A stretch of 6,725 bases of DNA from Candidatus Colimorpha enterica (GTDB lineage: Bacteria > Bacillota > Clostridia > Oscillospirales > CAG-272). Positions 1 to 5,362 of this stretch are shown here, piece after piece; position 1 is the stretch's first letter; each line of letters begins with the position of its first letter. The notes beneath the pieces are model-generated. The model was not told the DNA's origin and did no database searches. It saw only the letters and a list, made by a program, of their open reading frames with translations. The translations under genes and the position numbers were made by a program. The stretch lies in contig JAGHTD010000013.1 of the NCBI GenBank assembly GCA_018065475.1, forward strand, positions 1-6,725, read 5' to 3'.

Positions 1-213
1 TTTCTTGATATCACGGAGAAATACACCGATATTACAGAACTGACTCCCGAACTGCTCAGGACGTTTGTAAACAAGATCGTCATCTATGAACGGGAGAAAA
101 AGCACGACAAAAATGCTCCTCAGCAGATCGACATTTACTACCGTTATATCGGCAGTATGTGCTGGAGTACCGGGGAAACTGAAGAAAATGATGAAACGGA
201 ATCCAATTCATAA
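1..213 (+). CDS. Large serine recombinase, C-terminal fragment (DUF4368-type end)
   Basis: This is the 3' end of a gene whose start lies left of the window; the frame is open from base 1 and stops at TAA 211-213, giving 70 residues. The sequence ELTPELLRTFVNKIVIYERE followed by QQIDIYYRYIG matches what I recognise as the DUF4368 C-terminal segment of large serine recombinases of the TnpX/TndX (Tn4451/Tn5397) type. Those enzymes excise and integrate mobile elements through a serine catalytic domain at the N-terminus, which is not visible here. The tail is acidic and polar (TGETEENDETESNS), as is common after the last structured helix. Such genes often sit at the edge of their element, so an element end may lie in the next few hundred bases. 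Family assignment is from motif memory only; whether the full gene is intact cannot be judged. Confidence 0.8.
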   Translation, partial: FLDITEKYTDITELTPELLRTFVNKIVIYEREKKHDKNAPQQIDIYYRYIGSMCWSTGETEENDETESNS

Positions 214-234
214 CGGATTCCAAGCAAAAGGAAA

Positions 235-260
235 GGACGGACAGCCGAAACTGTCCGTCC
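235..260. terminator. Perfect 10-bp hairpin behind the recombinase gene
   Basis: GGACGGACAG (235-244) and CTGTCCGTCC (251-260) form a perfect GC-rich stem with a six-base loop, beginning 21 nt after the recombinase stop codon. There is no T-run on the plus side, so it is not a classical intrinsic terminator for the recombinase. On the minus strand the stem is followed by TTTCCTTTTG, which is closer to a terminator. It may instead be an mRNA 3'-stabilising hairpin or a structure at the element end. Confidence 0.45.
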
Positions 261-267
261 AAGCACT

Positions 268-329
268 GGGCACCGCCTTACGCTGATTTATCTTTATGAG
301 AAACAGCGTGAGCCCTTTTTCTTGTGTTT
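268..329 (+). terminator. Weak terminator-like structure with T-run
   Basis: A broken stem can be drawn from GGGC (268-271) plus ACGCTG (280-285) pairing with CAGCGT (304-309) plus GCCC (312-315), followed at once by TTTTTCTTGTGTTT (316-329). The unequal internal loop (8 versus 2 nt) and the 18-nt apical loop make it weak. It is the best plus-strand candidate for ending the recombinase transcript. Confidence 0.3.
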
Positions 330-365
330 CGAACGCATTTTATGCAAAAAATCGCCAAAAACCTC

Positions 366-393
366 TTGACTTCCCCCCCGTTTAGTGTATAAT
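366..393 (+). promoter_or_regulatory. Sigma-A-type promoter
   Basis: TTGACT (-35, 366-371) and a consensus TATAAT (-10, 388-393) are separated by 16 bp containing a run of seven C residues. Transcription would start near 399-402. It is the only good promoter match I see before the lipoprotein gene at 545 and implies a leader of about 145 nt, which contains a terminator-like hairpin. Confidence 0.65.
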
Positions 394-477
394 ATAGACA
401 GCAAGTTATTCCGAAACACAATAAACCATATTCTGCGGGCGATTTCTACTATTTTTGCGTAATAATTACGGTTTTTC

Positions 478-523
478 AACGGTACTCCCGCATTATAGAC
501 AGGGGTACCGTTTTGCATTTTTT
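478..523 (+). terminator. Terminator-like stem-loop in the 5' leader (possible attenuator)
   Basis: AACGGTAC-T-CCC (478-489, one bulged T) pairs with GGGGTACCGTT (502-512) across a 12-nt loop, giving 11 base pairs, followed by TTTTGCATTTTTT (511-523). This has the form of a rho-independent terminator. It ends about 10 nt before the AAGGAG site of the next gene, leaving no room for another promoter, so transcripts from 366-393 must pass it to express the lipoprotein. It could be an attenuator, or end a small RNA of about 120 nt. I see no known riboswitch or T-box signature upstream and no clear antiterminator partner. Confidence 0.55.
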
Positions 524-544
524 ATTTAAGAAAAGGAGAACATC

Positions 545-1678
545 ATGAAAAAACTTATCGCATTATTACTCACATTATCAATGCTTTTTGCCGCTTCATG
601 CGCGGCGGTCAGGACCGACGGGGACGGTACGACAGAGACGAAAAAGGCACCCGAAGAGCAAACGACTGTCGGTGAGGGGACAACAGCCGAAGAACAGACG
701 ACGGCAGAAGAAGGAACCACGGAAGAGGAACAGACGACCGAAGACAGCACCTATCCCCGCGTGGAAGCCGAGCCCCGGACGTTTGAAAAGAACGAGGACG
801 GAATATATTTTCTTGACACTTCGGAAGGCGGCGAATTGCGTGAAGTCAAGCGTTCCGATGATCTTTGCGGCAAAACGTACGTTGACGAAACCGCTCCGAA
901 AACAATGATCATCAGATTTTTCGGCAAGGATTACGAGACCGAATATCTGAACACCGGGACGTTTTCTGTATCCGATCTGATCGCCGACAGTTACAAGCTC
1001 AAGGGCGAGATCGAATACAACGTGCGTTATCCCCAATTGGCTCCCGGATTTATGATCAACGCTGTGACCGGAGAGATCGTCAGGGGAATGAAAATCCCGA
1101 TGGACGATTCCTTCATCGAAGGAAAAATGAGCACCGATATAGAGGTGTATAAAAAGCTGATAAAAGACATTTTCGGCGACGCGATCTCCGACTGCGATTT
1201 CACGGACTTTTCCGTTCAGACCGAAATGGCGACGAGGACACCGGGAATGATACGCAACGGGATGGAAAACGGCTTCCTCATCCCGGAAGAAAATCAGATA
1301 TTGGAGTGTTACAGATTTACTTATTCCTTCAAGACTTCCGGCATCACAACGGGAAGACGGCTTGTGGTCGAGTTTAAATTAAGCAAAAAGGTGTCGTTTG
1401 AGCTTATTGACTTTGCCGTCGGGGCCGAAGAGGAGCTTGACGGTATGCTTGATAAGATCAAGATCTCCGCCGAAGAATATGTAAAAGAGCACATCCTTGA
1501 TGAATGTACGAAAAACCTCAAAGTAAGCATTTCAAGTCCGACGCTTAGAGAGTGCGGCGGAACACGTTTCATCGCCTGCAACGTGATATATTCATACACT
1601 TCGACGTATAATCCGGCAGATGAATACGACGTTTCAAACCTGTTTCAGGCGGCGTTCGACCTGTCGGAAATTAAGTAA
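545..1678 (+). CDS. Lipoprotein of unknown function with Thr/Glu-rich linker
   Basis: This 377-residue protein has a Lys-Lys start, a hydrophobic segment (about residues 4-17) and a lipobox ending LFAASC, with Cys19 as the predicted lipid-modified residue, so it should be anchored on the outer face of the membrane. Residues about 29-68 are a low-complexity stalk of TT(A/E)EE-type units. The remaining roughly 300 residues look globular, a mix of short beta-like stretches (FMINAVTGEIVRG, RRLVVEFKLSKKVSFELIDF) and a charged helix near 296-320. I recognise no catalytic motif or named family. The start is supported by AAGGAG at 533-538, six bases before ATG. It is transcribed alone, away from the recombinase and towards the minus-strand operon, and has no visible functional link to either. 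Solute binding or surface display are possible but not shown. Confidence 0.85.
   Translation: MKKLIALLLTLSMLFAASCAAVRTDGDGTTETKKAPEEQTTVGEGTTAEEQTTAEEGTTEEEQTTEDSTYPRVEAEPRTFEKNEDGIYFLDTSEGGELREVKRSDDLCGKTYVDETAPKTMIIRFFGKDYETEYLNTGTFSVSDLIADSYKLKGEIEYNVRYPQLAPGFMINAVTGEIVRGMKIPMDDSFIEGKMSTDIEVYKKLIKDIFGDAISDCDFTDFSVQTEMATRTPGMIRNGMENGFLIPEENQILECYRFTYSFKTSGITTGRRLVVEFKLSKKVSFELIDFAVGAEEELDGMLDKIKISAEEYVKEHILDECTKNLKVSISSPTLRECGGTRFIACNVIYSYTSTYNPADEYDVSNLFQAAFDLSEIK
653..742 (+). repeat. Low-complexity Thr/Glu coding repeat (surface linker)
   Basis: Codons 37-66 of the lipoprotein repeat degenerate units such as EEQTT and EEGTT, built from acg/aca and gaa/gag triplets. The sequence codes for an extended, probably unstructured stalk between the lipidated cysteine and the globular part. 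Repeat number may vary between strains. Confidence 0.75.
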
Positions 1679-1726
1679 AAGACAAAAACCGCCCTCTGCG
1701 GAGTGTCCCGAAGGACACTCCGCAAC

Positions 1727-1908
1727 GAAATAAATCCCTTACGGGATTTGTGAAATGCACTTCGTGCAGTGAATAGCGCAAGCGCGTGAAATGCCCTGCG
1801 GGCGTGAAAGGGATTTATTTCATTTCACATTGCGGAGTGAAACGAAGCAATATTTCACAATTTGCGTCAGCAAATTATTTCACATTTGCCGTAAGGCAAA
1901 TATTTCAC
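1727..1908. repeat. Array of short hairpins separated by GTGAAAT/ATTTCAC heptamers
   Basis: At least six small stem-loops follow one another: 1732-1749 (7 bp, loop TTAC), 1756-1768 (5 bp), 1793-1803 (4 bp), 1829-1851 (5 bp, long loop), 1859-1876 (7 bp, loop GTCA) and 1884-1901 (7 bp, loop GTAA). A seventh, GCGC-AA-GCGC at 1776-1785, is marginal. Separators are GTGAAAT at 1750 and 1786, near-copies at 1769, 1804 and 1837, then the reverse complement ATTTCAC at 1822, 1852, 1877 and 1902. A perfect 14-bp inverted repeat (1727-1740 with 1808-1821) encloses the first part. The stem sequences differ while the separators are kept, which looks like a family of palindromic repeats rather than a decayed gene. 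Confidence 0.75.
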
Positions 1909-1929
1909 TTGAAATATCAACTGAAAAGA

Positions 1930-1964
1930 AAAATCAGGCTGATTTTGACTGTCAGCCTGATTTT
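1930..1964. terminator. Bidirectional intrinsic terminator
   Basis: A perfect 13-bp stem (1930-1942 with 1952-1964) with core ATCAGGCTGA / TCAGCCTGAT and a nine-base loop is flanked by A-rich sequence on the left and TTTTGTTT on the right. Read on the minus strand it is followed by TTTTTCTTTTC. It therefore fits termination in both directions, as expected between the convergent lipoprotein gene and the minus-strand operon. Confidence 0.7.
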
Positions 1965-1970
1965 GTTTAC

Positions 1971-1982
1971 AAGTGCGCACTT
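1971..1982. repeat. Perfect 12-bp palindrome
   Basis: AAGTGCGCACTT is fully self-complementary and lies just right of the bidirectional terminator. A separate 8-bp inverted pair, GCTGTGTG (1992-1999) with CACACAGC (2029-2036), encloses the next stretch. Their role is not apparent; both may be part of the larger structured block. Confidence 0.5.
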
Positions 1983-2089
1983 ACTCACCACGCTGTGTGG
2001 CAGGTGTATTAAAAACTGTCCTTAAGAACACACAGCTTTGCCGGGAGTCCTTCGGGACACTCCGCAGAGGGCGGTTTTTCTTTGCCGTT

Positions 2090-3337
2090 TTATTTCCCCG
2101 TGACGGACACGCCGTCGGTGTCGGGAGCGACTTCGACGAGGACGTAGTGCCTGCCGTTCTTTTCCTTTATTTCAAGCACCTCACCGTCGGCGTACGCCTC
2201 CGTCCACTCCTCGGGGACCTGGACATTCACCCAGAGAGGGAAGTCGAACACTTCGTCCGGCTCGCCGTCGGTGATCTTTACGGTGAGCTTTTCACCGTCG
2301 TTTTCGACTTTAAGGTCGGCGGTTGACATCTCGAAATAATACTTCATCGCGTCGTCGAAGAGGGCGACCCAAACGTCGTCGCCGAGCGATTCGGTGTAGC
2401 CGAAGAGCTCGTCCGCCTGCGATTCGTAGATTACCTGCTGATTGGCAAGTCCGCTTCCGTCGTGACGGATGTGGTGGATGCAGAAGCACGCCCAGCCGCC
2501 TATCCTCAGCTTGCTGTCGATGTAGCTCTTCCAGCTGTCAACGAGCCCGGGGGTGGGAACGCCGTCCGTCCTGTCAACGATCATGAACGAACCGATGTTG
2601 TAGCGGTTGTTGACGTTTGCGGCGAAGTAATCGGGGGTGTTCTTTGCGTCCTTGTTGGTCGTGCGCATACCGTAGTAGTGCTTCTTGACCTGCTCAAGGA
2701 AGTAGGGGCGGTAATTGAGCTTGTTGCCTGTTCCCGGCTCGATCATCGCGAGGGGTTCGACGCCGAAGAACTGCTTTATCGCCTGCTTTGAACCGAGCGT
2801 TTCGAGTTGGATCGTGTTTGCGGGGAAGCCGTAGTCGGTGGTGTCGTCGATACCCCACGGCGCGTGGGAATAGGTGTGGCTGTCGAAGGAAAAACGCTTG
2901 CCGTCGTAGGATTTGAGGAGCTTGTCCCAGTAGCCGTATTTGAGGTTGGAGCCCTTGAAAGAGAAGGTGCCGTCCTCGTTGTAGGCGTAATTGCCGCCGC
3001 TCTTCTGAACGCTTACAAGGAAGCTGACGATTATGGCGAAGGTGATCTTCAGCGAGGGGTACTTCTCGGCAAGATCCTCGGCGATCATGGCGACCTCCTT
3101 GTGGGTGTCGTCGATAACGTAGGTGACGGTGCCCTTTGCCTCGTGGGGAAGAACGAGTTTTGCGCTTGACTCGAAGCCCTCAAGGGCGTTTTGCGGTGTT
3201 TCCTGTGTCATTTGGGTTTCCTCCTTTTCGGATGTGTCATTCGTTCCGGCGTTTCCTCCCGCGCAGGAGGCAGCAGTCAACAGCATAAGAGCGGAGAGAA
3301 CCGCCGCCGTGATCTTTTGAAAAACGTTGTGTTTCAT
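2090..3337 (-). CDS. Polysaccharide deacetylase-like (CE4/NodB-fold) lipoprotein
   Basis: This 415-residue protein has a signal peptide and lipobox LLTAASC (lipid-modified Cys25), a short Thr/Glu-rich linker (about 30-60), then a NodB-like domain. Visible motifs are VIDDTH (Asp76-Asp77, matching motif 1 with its catalytic and metal-binding aspartates), DSHTYSH (His154 and His158, the metal-binding pair of motif 2) and CIHHI near 286-290, a candidate for the late His motif. The usual RxPxG motif is not obvious; IEPGTG (199-204) is the nearest candidate. Residues about 340-415 look like a small beta-rich C-terminal domain. CE4 enzymes remove acetyl groups from xylan, chitin or peptidoglycan; the upstream xylanase favours xylan, but this is inference. 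Start ATG 3335-3337 is preceded by GAAAGGAAG (3350-3342). A 58-codon longer reading would overlap the gene upstream and put the signal peptide inside, so I reject it. Last gene of the operon, 22 nt after the LRR gene. Confidence 0.8.
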   Translation of the reverse strand: MKHNVFQKITAAVLSALMLLTAASCAGGNAGTNDTSEKEETQMTQETPQNALEGFESSAKLVLPHEAKGTVTYVIDDTHKEVAMIAEDLAEKYPSLKITFAIIVSFLVSVQKSGGNYAYNEDGTFSFKGSNLKYGYWDKLLKSYDGKRFSFDSHTYSHAPWGIDDTTDYGFPANTIQLETLGSKQAIKQFFGVEPLAMIEPGTGNKLNYRPYFLEQVKKHYYGMRTTNKDAKNTPDYFAANVNNRYNIGSFMIVDRTDGVPTPGLVDSWKSYIDSKLRIGGWACFCIHHIRHDGSGLANQQVIYESQADELFGYTESLGDDVWVALFDDAMKYYFEMSTADLKVENDGEKLTVKITDGEPDEVFDFPLWVNVQVPEEWTEAYADGEVLEIKEKNGRHYVLVEVAPDTDGVSVTGK

Positions 3338-3359
3338 AGGGCTTCCTTTCTTTTTGCGG

Positions 3360-5327
3360 TCAATCGTGGTACCAGTCGAGATAGGCCTCGAATGTTCTGT
3401 CAGAACATTCGACGGTAGTGATGTCAGTATCGATCCAGAACTCTCCCGTGCATTCTTCAAGCTGCCATCCTCCGGTGAATATGTCAAAAATATCGTTGCT
3501 TGTTCCGGCATAGACGATTTTTCGGATCGTATTCAGCTCGCCGGCGATATATTTCAGCGACTTTGGTATTTTGATCTCCTCAACTGTTACCCATGGTACG
3601 ATATTCACCGAAACGGCACCTTCGGGAGCTTCAAAACTCTTTTTGCTCTCGTCGGCGACTCCGACAAAATATTTGTACGGCTCGTCTTCCGTCCCTATGA
3701 ACAGAAAGCCGCCGTATTCGCTGCATAGCGGGCAGGCGCAGTCTTCAAATGCGTCATACGCTTCCTCGGGAAGCTCCGGGATGTTCATCTCCTCTATCGA
3801 ATTACAGTAGTAGAATACATTGTAACCGAGCTTTTCTATCTTCTTCGGAAGACGGAGCTTTTTTAACGCGGAACAGCCGGAAAATGCCTGATCCCCAATT
3901 GATTTGACCGTGTCAGGCAGGATAAGCTCTTCAAGTGCAGAGCAACCCGAAAAAGCATTGTCGCATATCGACTTGACCGTATCGGGGATTATGAGTTCTT
4001 TAAGCGCACGGCAGTTATAGAACGCTTTTTCTCCGATCTCCGTCATGCCGTCGGGGATCGTGACCGATTTCAGCTTTTCGAGACCCTCAAAAACTCCTGT
4101 CGGTGAAGAACTGATCAAACTGTCTCGGGCAACTAAAGGTATGAATTCTCCGTCGGCCGATTCAAGAGCGCCAAGTAAACATTCGAAAAATGAAATCTTG
4201 TCATTTGATATTTCGGCTGACGGACAGATAAATCTGCAACCATTCGGAATGTCACAACGGGTAATTTTTTTGTCCTCGACTCCGATGAGAATAAGATAAG
4301 GATTTGACTTGCTTCCTATGAATCTCATACCGTTCTTGACGTTGCCTTTCAGAGAATAACATGAGGAAAATGTATTCGGATCGATCTTTGCGAAGTCGTC
4401 CGGAACAGTTATTTCCTTGAGAAAAGCAAAATCCATGAACGTGCCGATGTTTTCATATCTGTCGATATATGTCCTATACGCTTCGGTAGGCAAAGAGCCG
4501 TTACGGACACTAACCTTTTCAAGCGACTTGGGAATACGGAACAGCAGAGCCTCGGCATACTCCATATATGAATAATCGAGCGTGTAGAAGCGGTCGTCTT
4601 TTTGGAAAGCAGCATATTTATTTTCCGATTCTTTCACAAAGCCGTTATTAAGACATTCCTCTTCGGATTGAGGCAATTCGTCTATTCCAAACTGTAAATA
4701 TGCAAACAGTCTGTGCAGTATTCCGTTAAGACAACTGAGATCCAGCGAAACGATCGAGGGGCAGTCGGCGAAGGCCTCGTTGCCTATCGAGGTAACGCTG
4801 TCGGGAACGTAAACGGATGTGAGGAAGTCACAGCCCCGGAACGCTCCGGGAGCGATCGCAGTTACCGGCTTGCCCATATAGCGGGAGGGGACGATCAGCT
4901 CCGCGTCGGTGCAGGTGCCGATCCCGATGACGGTGTAGGACTTGCCTTTCAACTCATATTCAAGCCCCTCGGAACCGTCGAGCGGTTCGTCTTCGGGTGC
5001 GGCGGTCGTTTCGGCAGCCGTAGTCGTTTTGCCGCCCTTCCCGGTGGTCTCGGGTGCAGAGGTGGTTTCCGGCTCGGACGTCGTTCCGGAAGTGTCTTCC
5101 GTGACGGTCGTTTCCGCCTCGGTGGTGTCCGAAGTGTCCGCGGGATCGTCGGAAGTGTCCACAGAAGTGTCTGCGGATGTGTCCGATGTGTCTGAGGCGC
5201 TTGATGCGGTCGTGGTGTCTGATGTGTCGGTGTCAGTTCCGTCTCCCGTTATGACGTTGCTTGCGCAGGAGCAGAGCATCAGAACGGCGAGGATCAGGGC
5301 GATGACGGATAGTTTTCTTTTTTTCAT
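3360..5327 (-). CDS. BspA-type leucine-rich repeat surface lipoprotein
   Basis: The 655-residue product starts MKKRK, has a hydrophobic segment and a lipobox LMLCSC (Cys21), and then a long Asp/Ser/Thr-rich stalk (about 28-112). BspA/LRR_5-type repeats follow, with the typical pattern IP..V..I...AF..C..L: residues about 143-198, a divergent one near 297-330, and a run at 416-517 such as IPDTVKSIGDQAFSGC. Two modules of the form FIG....PY....GV (about 336-350 and 542-557) are also familiar from BspA-like proteins. These proteins are surface adhesion or recognition factors; the ligand here is unknown. Residues about 199-296 show little LRR pattern, and the end (about 605-655) is acidic and aromatic. 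Start is supported by AAGGAG (5338-5333), five bases before ATG. Its position between xylanase and deacetylase suggests contact with plant fibre, by inference. Base composition drops sharply within the gene near 4740. Confidence 0.88.
   Translation of the reverse strand: MKKRKLSVIALILAVLMLCSCASNVITGDGTDTDTSDTTTASSASDTSDTSADTSVDTSDDPADTSDTTEAETTVTEDTSGTTSEPETTSAPETTGKGGKTTTAAETTAAPEDEPLDGSEGLEYELKGKSYTVIGIGTCTDAELIVPSRYMGKPVTAIAPGAFRGCDFLTSVYVPDSVTSIGNEAFADCPSIVSLDLSCLNGILHRLFAYLQFGIDELPQSEEECLNNGFVKESENKYAAFQKDDRFYTLDYSYMEYAEALLFRIPKSLEKVSVRNGSLPTEAYRTYIDRYENIGTFMDFAFLKEITVPDDFAKIDPNTFSSCYSLKGNVKNGMRFIGSKSNPYLILIGVEDKKITRCDIPNGCRFICPSAEISNDKISFFECLLGALESADGEFIPLVARDSLISSSPTGVFEGLEKLKSVTIPDGMTEIGEKAFYNCRALKELIIPDTVKSICDNAFSGCSALEELILPDTVKSIGDQAFSGCSALKKLRLPKKIEKLGYNVFYYCNSIEEMNIPELPEEAYDAFEDCACPLCSEYGGFLFIGTEDEPYKYFVGVADESKKSFEAPEGAVSVNIVPWVTVEEIKIPKSLKYIAGELNTIRKIVYAGTSNDIFDIFTGGWQLEECTGEFWIDTDITTVECSDRTFEAYLDWYHD
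3388..3412. repeat. Perfect 12+12 bp palindrome in the 3' end of the LRR gene
   Basis: TCGAATGTTCTG (3388-3399) and CAGAACATTCGA (3401-3412) are exact reverse complements around one base. In mRNA this would form a hairpin of about ten pairs within codons 638-647, ending 25 nt before the stop codon and about 38 nt before the Shine-Dalgarno site of the deacetylase-like gene. It could be an mRNA processing or stability element inside the operon, or a protein-binding dyad. Confidence 0.6.
3858..3995 (-). repeat. In-frame 69-nt tandem repeat (two LRR units)
   Basis: Residues 445-467 and 468-490 of the LRR protein are two adjacent 23-residue units, both containing PDTVKSI, then AFSGCSAL, and differing at few positions. 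This fits recent duplication of one repeat unit, or strong selection on the LRR scaffold. Confidence 0.7.
5118..5240 (-). repeat. Low-complexity Asp/Thr/Ser stalk repeat
   Basis: Codons about 30-70 of the LRR lipoprotein consist of DTSDTS- and DTSADTS-like units, visible as repeated gatgtgtc/gaagtgtcc on the plus strand. They code for a flexible, acidic cell-surface stalk and make a region prone to length variation. Confidence 0.75.
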
Positions 5328-5362
5328 AATGACTCCTTGTTGTAAGACTTTGCGTAGAGATT

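Larger units (their letters stand above)
1684..2079. repeat. 396-bp block with 31-bp terminal inverted repeats (insertion-like)
   Basis: The arms 1684-1714 and 2049-2079 are perfect 31-bp inverted complements; the match continues to 1721 and 2044 after a 2-nt deletion in the right arm. The outer ends are AAAAACCGCCC and GGGCGGTTTTT. Within the left arm lies a perfect 11-bp hairpin (1698-1708 with 1713-1723, loop CGAA). The corresponding right-arm hairpin is broken by the missing GT. The segment GGACACTCCGCA occurs directly at 1713-1724 and 2055-2066. If one copy and everything between were removed, the arms 1684-1708 and 2055-2079 would form one continuous 25-bp terminator hairpin with a CGAA loop. 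That suggests something expanded or inserted inside an ancestral bidirectional terminator. No protein-coding gene is credible in it, and I see no target duplication outside the arms. Confidence 0.75.

Noticed and set aside
294..518. 74-residue minus-strand reading frame in the leader region
   Set aside because: No ribosome binding site or family resemblance, and it runs antisense through the promoter and terminator-like hairpin of the plus-strand lipoprotein gene.
400..530. Known riboswitch or T-box in the lipoprotein leader
   Set aside because: I could not match any conserved aptamer core or T-box sequence; only the terminator-like hairpin is supported.
1727..1908. CRISPR array
   Set aside because: The repeated element is only 7 bp and changes orientation; the intervening sequences are self-complementary hairpins of unequal length rather than spacers of constant size.
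1786..2025. Two overlapping plus-strand reading frames (79 and 73 residues) in the intergenic block
   Set aside because: They run through hairpins and heptamer repeats, lack a convincing ribosome binding site and give no recognisable protein.
2807..3169. 120-residue plus-strand reading frame opposite the deacetylase-like gene
   Set aside because: Shadow of the GC-rich minus-strand gene; valine/glycine-rich composition reflects reversed codons and there is no start signal.
3338..3511. N-terminal extension of the deacetylase-like gene to 473 residues
   Set aside because: It overlaps the end of the LRR gene by about 150 nt, places the signal peptide and lipobox about 60 residues inside the protein, and ignores the good Shine-Dalgarno site just before 3337.
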